Shown: positions 53,960 through 61,296 of the stretch, in pieces
How positions within the stretch are numbered: the first letter of the stretch is position 1
How the letters are laid out: each line of letters begins with the position of its first letter
Assembly (NCBI RefSeq): GCF_012849095.1
Contig: NZ_CP051680.1
Coordinates: 3,684,501-3,748,500, forward strand
From: Cohnella herbarum
Lineage (GTDB): Bacteria; Bacillota; Bacilli; Paenibacillales; Paenibacillaceae
Reading direction: 5' to 3'
DNA length: 64,000 bases
The notes under the pieces: generated by a model
What the model saw: only the letters and a program-made list of their open reading frames with translations
Told to the model about the DNA's origin: nothing
The model's database searches: none
Program-made: the position numbers and the translations under genes

Positions 53960-55267
53960 CTATTCCACTTGAATGTTCGAGAAATACCTGTAATCCATCT
54001 GATCGTAGCCGAATCCACCCATCGAGCTAGGCAAGTTATACGCCTGTATGTTATCTTCGTTCAGTTCGGTGACCAACTCGCCTTTATAGATCAGTTCCGA
54101 ATGGTCATACGCATAAATGTACATATGCTTCGGAGACGCAATATCATACACTACGCGGGATTGTTCAGTCACCGCTTCCCGGGAGGACTTAACGACGTAC
54201 AGTTTGCCGTTCCGGTAGCTCATCGTCGTAATTGCGCTGTAGGTATCCTCATTCCCGTCGTCGAAGACAGCATTCGTAGTATCCGCTACCTTTACTCCAT
54301 CCGTGAAATCGATGCTTAGAATCGTCCTATTTAATCGATTCGGCTCCGAGGAACCGCGAAGAAAGTTCAACGTCAGCATATTGCGGTCAGGATCCGGAAA
54401 AGCATCGTATCCTTCATAATAAACCACGGCATCCTCAGGTCGATTATCGCCCTGTCTCGCAGGCAAGTAAAACCCCGGAACAGACGTTTCTCCTAACAGT
54501 CGTCCGCTTTCGCTATCGTAGCTTCTAATGAAGAGCGAGTTATTTTCAACCGATAATAACGCCAATCGATGGCCTATGGCCTCAAGACCCAAAATTTCTA
54601 CACCCGATTGACCGTCCGGCTTCTTCGCTTCCAAGTTGATATCGACGATTTTGCGAGGGGTATAGGCATCCCCATAATCGATTGACGGAAAACCCCACTC
54701 GTGAAACTTAACCTCATAGATTCCGCTTGATCCGGTAAAATAAGACGACACCGGGACCGTATAGTAAACTTTGTCTCCGACCTTCGCCAATCCGTACTCC
54801 GGCGAGTTCGCATAAGTAACGGAATTGTCCTGTCTGTCAGGATTTCGGTAAGCGATCGACGGATTGACCTCGGCGGAACCGATCGGAACGGAGTAATAAT
54901 CTTTGATTTTACGGGCAGTAATCGTATAAGAGGAGATTGCGTTCTCGACGCTATACTCCATCCCGTCTCCCGTCCTCTTGGATCCTCCGTTCACATAGCG
55001 GTACATGTCGGTCCATTTCGGCTGCCTGAACAATTCCGTATTTGCGCTGATCCGTCCCTTTTCCACTCGAAACATAGTCCGGTGAACCCCATCCCGCAGT
55101 TGTCCGCTGATCATAACGTCTTGAATGGCTTCCCGGCTGCCAACCAAATCCTTAATCTCGAATATTCCGTTGTCTTTTAACCGATACGTATAAATAGCCA
55201 TTACGATTAGGACTGCGATGGCCGCGGCCATAGCGGGAATCGCCATATGTTTTTTTAATTTTTCCAT
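53960..55267 (-). CDS. Membrane-anchored beta-rich protein of the Ytr-like operon
   Basis: 435 aa from the ATG at 55267 (MEKLKKHMAIPAM), picked for the GGAGGAGG site upstream. One N-terminal membrane helix (MAIPAMAAAIAVLIVMAIYT) is followed by an extracellular region rich in short strands (VYYTVPVSSYFTG, RSYDSESGRLLGE, LYVVKSSREAV), suggesting a beta-propeller. I do not recognise a named family. It is coded between the permease and the ATPase, so it probably belongs to the transporter as an outward-facing sensor or accessory part (inference). Confidence 0.85.
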   Translation of the reverse strand: MEKLKKHMAIPAMAAAIAVLIVMAIYTYRLKDNGIFEIKDLVGSREAIQDVMISGQLRDGVHRTMFRVEKGRISANTELFRQPKWTDMYRYVNGGSKRTGDGMEYSVENAISSYTITARKIKDYYSVPIGSAEVNPSIAYRNPDRQDNSVTYANSPEYGLAKVGDKVYYTVPVSSYFTGSSGIYEVKFHEWGFPSIDYGDAYTPRKIVDINLEAKKPDGQSGVEILGLEAIGHRLALLSVENNSLFIRSYDSESGRLLGETSVPGFYLPARQGDNRPEDAVVYYEGYDAFPDPDRNMLTLNFLRGSSEPNRLNRTILSIDFTDGVKVADTTNAVFDDGNEDTYSAITTMSYRNGKLYVVKSSREAVTEQSRVVYDIASPKHMYIYAYDHSELIYKGELVTELNEDNIQAYNLPSSMGGFGYDQMDYRYFSNIQVE

Positions 55268-55298
55268 TTCGGTTTTCTCCTCCTCCCAAGGCCTAGAG

Positions 55299-56072
55299 CT
55301 AAGCAACCGCGCCCTTTTTTAAGATACGAAGACTGTGCCAGACGAAAAAGGCGCTAAGAACAAAGAGAGAAGCGCTGCTGACGTATAAGTCTTTAAGCTC
55401 GCTATAATGGATCTGTTCGTTCATCCGATAACCGATCACGTTCATCGTAATCCAGATGGCCGCGACGATGGCGGCGAATCCGTAATACTTCCTGCTTCGC
55501 TCGCATAAAGCCCCGTAAAAGATGCCGGTTGCGACGACCAAGAACATCCCGAGCGTGGACATGATCCTACTGAAGTTTAACGGCAATAACAGACGGAACA
55601 ACTCGGAACGAATCATCGCCAGGAAAAATCCGTTATGCATAACGAACTGACCGTCGCCGTAACTTCCAACCTTAGCCGCATATAGCGCATAGCCAAGACG
55701 GATACTAATCAGTTGGGAAACAAGAAGCATAAGCAGACAAGTCGCGAATACGAAGAGCTTGCTGAAATACAGCGCTTCTCGTTTCACCGGAAGCGTTAAG
55801 TAGGTGTAGATGCTCTTGCTGCCCCAATAGTCCGCATATACCGTCTTCAAGAAAAAGGCGCAAACCAAAACAACAAAGATCAGAAACCACATCGCGTTGC
55901 CCGATGAAACATATAGATCCTCGAATCGGGCATTCACGGTATACGCGTTGTAATTTTTCAATTGATTATGCAGAACGATCAACGGCGTTATTATGGCCGC
56001 GAAGCATAGAAGCACAATGAATATGAGCCACTTGGCGAACTCGATATTGATCAACCGGTATAAGCCTTTCAT
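55299..56072 (-). CDS. ABC transporter permease subunit
   Basis: 257 aa with about six membrane segments (WLIFIVLLCFAAIITPLIVL, AMWFLIFVVLVCAFFLKTVY, LFVFATCLLMLLVSQLISIR and others). The phrase YADYWGSKSIYTYLTLPVKR after the second segment matches ABC-2-type permeases linked to YtrA-like GntR regulators. The ATG at 56072 follows GAGGTG. It is preceded by its own promoter/operator at 56091-56112, besides read-through from the GntR gene. Confidence 0.87.
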   Translation of the reverse strand: MKGLYRLINIEFAKWLIFIVLLCFAAIITPLIVLHNQLKNYNAYTVNARFEDLYVSSGNAMWFLIFVVLVCAFFLKTVYADYWGSKSIYTYLTLPVKREALYFSKLFVFATCLLMLLVSQLISIRLGYALYAAKVGSYGDGQFVMHNGFFLAMIRSELFRLLLPLNFSRIMSTLGMFLVVATGIFYGALCERSRKYYGFAAIVAAIWITMNVIGYRMNEQIHYSELKDLYVSSASLFVLSAFFVWHSLRILKKGAVA

Positions 56073-56090
56073 TTGTTCTCAACACCTCGA

Positions 56091-56112
56091 TTGTATTATA
56101 TATGTAGTACAA
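56091..56112 (-). promoter_or_regulatory. Second GntR operator, before the permease gene
   Basis: TTGTATTA, 6 bp, TAGTACAA: the same half-sites and spacing as the perfect operator at 56527-56548, with one change. On the minus strand it covers a TATAAT/TAATAC -10 region preceded by TTGAAC, so it could block an internal promoter. Confidence 0.7.
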
Positions 56113-56127
56113 CCAGTTCAAAAAAAT

Positions 56128-56499
56128 TTATTCCCAATGTTTGCTGATGAGTTCAACAACGGACTTGAACGACAAATTGACTTCTTTGGCCGAATCAACG
56201 AACGATTTGACAAGCTCTCTGGTCAGTTCGTCTTCAATCTGGCGTAAAATATTCTCGTCGACATAAATCACGCTTCCTAGCGTACTGCTGGTACGCACGT
56301 AACCTTCATCTTCCATTAACTTAAACGCCTTCTGGACCGTGTTCGGATTAATGCTCAACTGAGCGGCGATCTCCCGCCTGGATGGCAGCTTATCTCCGGA
56401 TACCGCCCTGCGCAATAAAATTTGTCGCTTCACGTATAAGGCCGCCTGCACGTAAACAGGATCCTTATGATTTAATTTCAGCTCATAGAAGTTCAACAC
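56128..56499 (-). CDS. GntR family regulator (YtrA subfamily)
   Basis: 123 aa from the GTG at 56499 (read as MLNFYELKLNHKDPVYVQ), 7 nt after GGGTGA; the upstream in-frame ATG lies in the operator. Winged helix about residues 10-75 (RREIAAQLSINPNTVQKAFK, LMEDEGYVRTSSTLGSVIYV) plus a short helical tail (about 80-123), the size and shape of YtrA-type repressors. It lacks the large ligand domain of other GntR proteins. It heads the ABC unit and probably represses it through TTGTATTA-N6-TAATACAA sites, with release by cell-envelope stress in related systems. Confidence 0.9.
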   Translation of the reverse strand: MLNFYELKLNHKDPVYVQAALYVKRQILLRRAVSGDKLPSRREIAAQLSINPNTVQKAFKLMEDEGYVRTSSTLGSVIYVDENILRQIEDELTRELVKSFVDSAKEVNLSFKSVVELISKHWE

Positions 56500-56521
56500 G
56501 TCATTATCACCCGCCTTAGCA

Positions 56522-56553
56522 CTCCATTGTATTATCATGCTAATACAATGGAG
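56522..56553 (-). promoter_or_regulatory. Perfect 13+13 palindrome operator for the GntR regulator
   Basis: CTCCATTGTATTA, 6 bp, TAATACAATGGAG with no mismatch. On the minus strand a -35 TTGACA (56560-56555) stands just upstream and GATAAT at an 18-bp spacing falls within the palindrome, so repressor binding would block the promoter. Confidence 0.8.
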
Positions 56554-56635
56554 TTGTCAATCGTCGGATGGTCATAACAGGAAACTTCAGCTTTTATAAA
56601 TGGCTTCCGACGTCTTAAGAAGTCGAGCTGTATAT

Positions 56636-56677
56636 AGAAAGAGAGTGCCGGAAGCGATCTTCCGACACTCTCTTTTA
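56636..56677. terminator. Orphan terminator-like hairpin
   Basis: AAAGAGAGTG.CGGAAG / CTTCCG.CACTCTCTTT around a 4-nt loop, with T-rich flanks on both sides. No gene ends near it on either strand. Confidence 0.7.
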
Positions 56678-56777
56678 CGTTTAGGGGAAATATCATTCTC
56701 CCTGGCGGTTCTGCGCAATGATTACCCAATTGAAGAGAGTCAATCACAATTCTCTCGCTAAGCAGGCACTACGTGTA

Positions 56778-56954
56778 CAATGTACACTTAAATTGCCCTA
56801 AGCTCAGCAGCTTTCTAGTCTAAGTGTAAAATGTGCAATTAGATAGCGGATGATCTTCCATTATCGCTCAAACTACCCGAAATAGATGTAACTTCTACAC
56901 TTAGATTTCTATTTGAAGAAAAACATCCCATCTAAATGTCATTTTTACACTTAG
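56778..56954. repeat. Degenerate ~25-bp motif, four copies
   Basis: Copies share a TACACTTA core: 56778-56795, 56819-56844 (inverted), 56884-56907 and 56930-56954. The fullest form is ATCTAAATGTCATTTTTACA followed by CTTAG. The inverted copy can pair with the later ones into a long hairpin. Confidence 0.55.
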
Positions 56955-57379
56955 AAGCTGATCCATGAACCTAGCTTGAAATACTCCCGCTGAAAACGAA
57001 AATAATACGACTCCGCCGTCTTCTTGGCGGCGGCACTCGTTTATGTCGAGCGGAATTCGGCTGTATAAGACAGCCCCCCGGACTTGTGACTCGTGATAGA
57101 GTGATGCCATAACGTTATCCTGATCCGTACCAACACAAGGTATACATCCGGCAACTCAGCCGCTAGTTCAGTTCATAGCAGTTCTTCCATGATAAAGACC
57201 TAAGCAGTTCAGCCCAGCGCTAACGCGCCGGGCATCATGTTGGAATAAGGGGTACATTCCCCGCTGCGAATGATGGCTTTGACGGTTAGAGACATGGCGC
57301 TGATAATGCCCCATGCCCGCTATGAATCTCGATAGATCTTGATTCTACATACCCGTCTTTTTCATATCGCGGCCCGCCC

Positions 57380-58321
57380 TTACTTCAGAAGCGCGTCTTC
57401 GCGCTCGCGGAAATAGGTGGCCGTCTGCATGACCATACGGTCAAGAGAAGCTTTATCCGGCTTGCCGTACATAGCCGGGTACGGAGCTCCGCCGGGACCA
57501 AGCGGTTCGGGAGTGACGTAACGCCCTTCGCGGTTAAATCCAAGCACGTACAAAGCCATAATGATCGTATCCAGATCCATGGAGCCGTCGCCCAGCGCGC
57601 CGCGATTGCTATCCGCCATATGAAGGTTAAGCAATTGGTCTCCTGCCGCAAGCAGCGCTTCGCCGATGTGCGACTCCTCGACTTGCATATGGTAGACGTC
57701 CGCATTGATATGCTGGATGCCGGGGTGATTCAACTCTTTAATGAACGCTTGCGCGTCGCTAATCGTATGGACGTAACTCGTTTCCGCCGAACGGATCGGT
57801 TCGATCGCGCCCTTGACGTTGTAGTCGACGAAACGGTCGGCTACGAGTCGCAACGTTTCGACGCTTCGCTCGATTTCCGTATTGTCGTACTTATCGGGAC
57901 GGCCGACGGCGCCGGGAACGACAAGAATGTACGAGCCTCCGACGGCCGAGGTGAACTCGATCTCTCTCTTCAAATAATCGACCGCCGCTTGGCGTTGGAT
58001 CGCTTTGTTGCTGGAGAGATCGTTGTCGATGGAGAACATGCCGCATATTCCTGCGGTGCGAATCCCGTACGATTGCAATATATCGACGGTCTCGGCGGGT
58101 TTGTAGCCCAGATCCGGTCCGTAATGATTGCCGTGAAGCTCGATGTATTCGATTCCCGCCCGCTGCAATCGGGCGGCCGTTTCCTGAAGCGTCTCCATGC
58201 CGAAGCCCCAGTTGCTCCACGAGAGATTTAGCCGTTGCCGGCGCAACGCTTCGGGGTTGCTTTTCTTAAGCTGCTCGAAAGCCTGACGGATTCGTTCGTT
58301 TTTCAATTGATAATTTTGCAT
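57380..58321 (-). CDS. Sugar isomerase/epimerase, TIM-barrel (xylose-isomerase-like)
   Basis: 313 aa, AP-endonuclease-2/xylose-isomerase-like TIM barrel. Metal ligands typical of D-tagatose 3-epimerase and IolE/IolI relatives are visible: Glu in AIEPIRSAET, Asp and His in HINADVYHM, His in LHMADSNRGALGDGS and Glu in TPEPLGPGG. It should interconvert a ketose or inosose; the substrate is not readable. It lies 40 bp after a cupin/phosphomannose-isomerase-like gene, so both act in one sugar pathway under the divergent AraC regulator. Confidence 0.88.
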   Translation of the reverse strand: MQNYQLKNERIRQAFEQLKKSNPEALRRQRLNLSWSNWGFGMETLQETAARLQRAGIEYIELHGNHYGPDLGYKPAETVDILQSYGIRTAGICGMFSIDNDLSSNKAIQRQAAVDYLKREIEFTSAVGGSYILVVPGAVGRPDKYDNTEIERSVETLRLVADRFVDYNVKGAIEPIRSAETSYVHTISDAQAFIKELNHPGIQHINADVYHMQVEESHIGEALLAAGDQLLNLHMADSNRGALGDGSMDLDTIIMALYVLGFNREGRYVTPEPLGPGGAPYPAMYGKPDKASLDRMVMQTATYFREREDALLK

Positions 58322-58361
58322 GAATAATCGCTCCTCTTCGTATCTCGTTTCGTAAATCGGT

Positions 58362-59558
58362 TTATGGCATGTCCGGGTGGTTCGGGCCGAAATGCTTCAG
58401 GAACACCATAGGCTCCCACTTGCTGCGATTCGTGACGACGATGCCCTTGCGCGCCGCTTGCTCGCCGACGAAAAATTCGTCTCCGCTCATCTGGCCGAAA
58501 CGGAGCATAACCGCCGCTTCCGCTTCATGAACGCCGAAGGTGCCGTGGCCTTGAATGAGCACCGTACCATAAGCCGCCTCGTCTCGGATCGTAACCGTTT
58601 GTCCAGGCTCCACCGTCAATTCCTTGGCTCCGAAATATTCGTTGCCGTAAGTAATCCACTTTTCCGTGTGCTTCTCGTCGGTATGAGCGCACACGATCGG
58701 CGGACGGAAATACTTTTTCTTATAATGAGGATCGGTGTTTTTCTCCCAATCCAATAGACTCATAATGTAATCGATATCCCGCTGTTTGTCTTCAGGACAG
58801 TTTTCCGTCAAAAACTCATAAGGGTATACTTCTCCCGCCACGACGTTCTCGTGAACCGAATTCACGTCGCTGTTCCATTGCGGCTCGTACGTCAACACCG
58901 AACCAGGCGCGTGCACGACGCCCGGAGGCGTATACCAGCCCGTGCCCAACTCGATCCTGTAAGCTCTGGATAATTCCGTAATCCGGCTATCCCCCGACTC
59001 GAATTGCAACAAACGGTCGCGGACATCTTCGTACGTCGCATCGGGATCGTAACCGAAATAAGTAACTGGGAATTGGCCGAGATGGTTGTTTAGTTGCGGC
59101 GGAAAATAGTACGCTTCAGGCTTGCCCATACGCCCGACCCTCGCGGCGTCTTCATCGCTAAGATGCAGATGGTGAAACAACGGCGTGCCGAAATCAAAAA
59201 ACTTCGAGTACATCGGCCAATTGCCGTATTTCGCCTGCAGCGTCTCGCCGATGAGCTCGGCTCCAAGCTCGGCGACCGCATCCTTCAGCAGGAACTTCTC
59301 GGTTGCATCATCGTTAACCGCCACGTAGCTGAGTCCTTCGTCCTCCGGAGCAAGCGGACCGTTCATCGCCGGAATGACCGACGACAGCCATCTTTCTTTA
59401 ATCGATCCGCGATTCGTTCCGAGAGCGTAATAATCGTCCGGATGCAAGCGCAAGCGTTTGCCGGCTTGAGCGAACCTGCGAGGGACGAAGACCGGTTTTA
59501 ACCGGAAAATGCCCACTCCCTTCTCGAAAGTATCGCGAATTTGCGTTGATATTGTCAT
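58362..59558 (-). CDS. Cupin protein, class I mannose-6-phosphate isomerase-like
   Basis: 398 aa from the ATG at 59558 (MTISTQIRDTFEKG), downstream of AAGGAGGT; longer in-frame readings start within the promoter. Two cupin halves: the first has HHLHLSDEDAA and KPEAYYFPPQ, the second TPPGVVHAPGS and the C-terminal TVEPGQTVTIRD ... GEQAARKGIVV. The order of His/Glu ligands resembles class I phosphomannose isomerases, but the protein is longer in the middle. It probably isomerises a sugar or sugar phosphate. A cre-like site over its transcription start suggests catabolite repression. Confidence 0.8.
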   Translation of the reverse strand: MTISTQIRDTFEKGVGIFRLKPVFVPRRFAQAGKRLRLHPDDYYALGTNRGSIKERWLSSVIPAMNGPLAPEDEGLSYVAVNDDATEKFLLKDAVAELGAELIGETLQAKYGNWPMYSKFFDFGTPLFHHLHLSDEDAARVGRMGKPEAYYFPPQLNNHLGQFPVTYFGYDPDATYEDVRDRLLQFESGDSRITELSRAYRIELGTGWYTPPGVVHAPGSVLTYEPQWNSDVNSVHENVVAGEVYPYEFLTENCPEDKQRDIDYIMSLLDWEKNTDPHYKKKYFRPPIVCAHTDEKHTEKWITYGNEYFGAKELTVEPGQTVTIRDEAAYGTVLIQGHGTFGVHEAEAAVMLRFGQMSGDEFFVGEQAARKGIVVTNRSKWEPMVFLKHFGPNHPDMP

Positions 59559-59593
59559 GGAATATATGTACCTCCTTGATAATAACGATCTGA

Positions 59594-59618
59594 GTAAAGC
59601 GTTTGCAAGATCATTATA
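59594..59618 (-). promoter_or_regulatory. -10 box and cre-like site of the cupin/isomerase operon
   Basis: On the minus strand a perfect TATAAT (59618-59613) is followed at once by TTGCAAACGCTTTAC (59608-59594), which matches 13 of 15 positions of the CcpA consensus WTGNAANCGNWNNCW. The site covers the predicted start point, so CcpA would block transcription when glucose is present. The -35 box is weak, fitting AraC activation. Confidence 0.55.
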
Positions 59619-59706
59619 ATTCAAGGAGCCGTACCGGTTGAATGAACGATCTTGTTGCGGTTAGGTTCCTATCTTCGTTATCTTGTGATCTTTCTTCGGA
59701 TTCCGA

Positions 59707-59715
59707 TGCTATAAT
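59707..59715 (+). promoter_or_regulatory. Extended -10 promoter of the AraC regulator
   Basis: TGCTATAAT (TGn plus perfect TATAAT). It lies downstream of the first in-frame ATG at 59642, so that ATG cannot be the start and the one at 59747 is used. Confidence 0.6.
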
Positions 59716-59746
59716 GAAAGAACGTCTTTCGATAGGAGCGCCTTCT

Positions 59747-60595
59747 ATGGTCCAAATTCCGTTTAATAAAAGCCAAGCCGATTTGTTCAAGGATGGTCAG
59801 TCTCCGATCCTGCTCTATGCGGGACAGATTTCGAATGATCCGAGCTGGAGCTTCCCGCCCCATAAGCACGACGATCTGTGCGAGATTCTATACGTCAGCG
59901 AAGGCGAAGGCCTGTTCGTCATCGATAATATTACATATACGGCTAGCAAGGGCGATATTCTCGTTTATAACGGCGGCGTCCTTCACGAGGAACGCTCCAA
60001 CCCGGATCATCCGCTCAAAACTTATTTCTGCGGTGTCGGTCAATTGCGGATTGAGGGGTTGCGGGACCATTATCTCTTTTCTCCGGGTATCCGACCCGTT
60101 ATTCCAACAGGCCCTTATAGCCATCAAGTCGAAGGGTACATTAGCACGCTGTTCGAGGAATTAAAGTCGCAAGTGTTCGGCTTCGAAATCGTCTGCCAGA
60201 ACGTACTTGTTTCGCTTATCGTCTCCGTGCTGCGAATTCTGAACTCTCAATCGGAAGCCGCTCCCGCTTCTAGCCCGTCACTTGGTTTATTGATCAAGGA
60301 ATACATCGACATCAACTATACGCGGGATATTCCTTTGAACGAAATCGCGAACCGTCTCTATATCAGTCCGTTTTATCTCTCTCATATCTTCAAGGAAGAG
60401 ACGGGCACCTCGCCGATCAATTACTTAATCCAGCGCCGTATCGGCGAAGCGAAGAAGCTATTGCTCACCACCCGGATGCCGATTCAAGAAATCACGGAAA
60501 CCGTAGGTTATTCCAACGCCAACTACTTCAGCACCTTATTCAAGAAGGTAACCGGGCAGTCCCCAAGCCAATTCCGCAAGAGCGAAGCCAATTGA
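59747..60595 (+). CDS. AraC family regulator of the cupin/isomerase operon
   Basis: 282 aa from the ATG at 59747 (MVQIPFNKSQ), 8 nt after AGGAG and downstream of an extended -10 promoter. N-terminal cupin sensor (about 20-100: SFPPHKHDDLCEILYVSEGE, ASKGDILVYNGGVLHEE) and C-terminal AraC helix-turn-helix pair (about 185-282: IPLNEIANRLYISPFYLSHI, PIQEITETVGYSNANYFSTL). Divergent from the cupin/isomerase pair with 188 bp between starts; likely its sugar-responsive activator. Confidence 0.9.
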   Translation: MVQIPFNKSQADLFKDGQSPILLYAGQISNDPSWSFPPHKHDDLCEILYVSEGEGLFVIDNITYTASKGDILVYNGGVLHEERSNPDHPLKTYFCGVGQLRIEGLRDHYLFSPGIRPVIPTGPYSHQVEGYISTLFEELKSQVFGFEIVCQNVLVSLIVSVLRILNSQSEAAPASSPSLGLLIKEYIDINYTRDIPLNEIANRLYISPFYLSHIFKEETGTSPINYLIQRRIGEAKKLLLTTRMPIQEITETVGYSNANYFSTLFKKVTGQSPSQFRKSEAN

Positions 60596-60663
60596 ACCCT
60601 CATCTATTTCCCTTTATACTTGAAATACCAACCGGAAATGAGTGATCTGCCATAGATACGAAC

Positions 60664-61218
60664 ATGATTATCCCTAACGAAGAGAAGAATATCGTTTTAA
60701 TCGGCTTTATGGGAGTAGGTAAAACTACGATCGGACTGCATCTTGCGAAGAAGTTGCTTCGCGATTTCGTCGATGTCGATCAAGAAATCGAAAAACAACA
60801 TCAAATGCCTATATCGCAGATCTTCAAAACTTTAGGCGAACAACGGTTCAGGCAAATGGAAAAGGACTATATCGTCCAATTGTGCGATAGCTCTCGGTTA
60901 AAGGTCGTTTCGCTCGGCGGGGGAGCTTTTATGCAAGATGAAATCAGAAGTGCATGTCTGTCCTCCTCTATCGTCATCTTCTTGGATCTCGCTTGGGATT
61001 CTTGGAAAGATCGAATCCATCTCCTCATGGACAACAGACCCGTTTTGCAGGAAAAATCATTAGAGGAAATTCAAGAGCTGTATCATTCTCGCCTACAAGC
61101 CTATTCCCTCAATCATTCAAGGGTATGCACCGATGGCTTGAAACCGGAAGAAATTGCCGATCGGATCATTGACACCTTAAAGTCGGAATATGAAATAAAC
61201 GTGCCTATCCACGAATAA
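60664..61218 (+). CDS. aroK: Shikimate kinase
   Basis: 184 aa. Phosphorylates shikimate to shikimate 3-phosphate with ATP in the chorismate pathway. Walker A GFMGVGKTT (near 14-22), the shikimate-site DVDQEIEKQ and the GGGAFMQ motif are present, as is an Arg in the lid region (DNRPVLQ). Length is normal for AroK/AroL. The ribosome site is weak (no clear purine run in the last 15 nt). It stands alone between an AraC gene and a strong terminator rather than in an aro operon. I am sure of the family; aroK versus another shikimate kinase paralogue is not decidable here. Confidence 0.88.
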   Translation: MIIPNEEKNIVLIGFMGVGKTTIGLHLAKKLLRDFVDVDQEIEKQHQMPISQIFKTLGEQRFRQMEKDYIVQLCDSSRLKVVSLGGGAFMQDEIRSACLSSSIVIFLDLAWDSWKDRIHLLMDNRPVLQEKSLEEIQELYHSRLQAYSLNHSRVCTDGLKPEEIADRIIDTLKSEYEINVPIHE

Positions 61219-61232
61219 CGAATGTAAACGCG

Positions 61233-61282
61233 AAGAACCCGAGAGAGGCACTTTACGCAAAGTGTCCGACTCTCGGGTTCTT
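61233..61282. terminator. Bidirectional terminator between convergent genes
   Basis: Long arms AAGAACCCGAGAG.GGCACTTT / AAAGTG.CCG.CTCTCGGGTTCTT with a 4-nt loop. It serves shikimate kinase and the xylanase gene. Confidence 0.9.
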
Positions 61283-61296
61283 CTGTTCACGGGAAC

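Larger units (their letters stand above)
56554..57379. other. 826-bp gene-free stretch
   Basis: No supported gene on either strand. It holds a -35 box, a free-standing terminator-like hairpin (56636-56677) and four degenerate copies of a ~25-bp motif (56778-56954). The rest (about 56960-57379) shows only short open frames without ribosome sites and may be decayed coding DNA. Confidence 0.6.

Noticed and set aside
56901..57110. 69-aa open frame on the minus strand and a nearby fragment with AESYYFRFQREYFKLG
   Set aside because: No ribosome site and no recognised family; the fragment is under 30 residues. It may be decayed coding DNA but cannot be supported.
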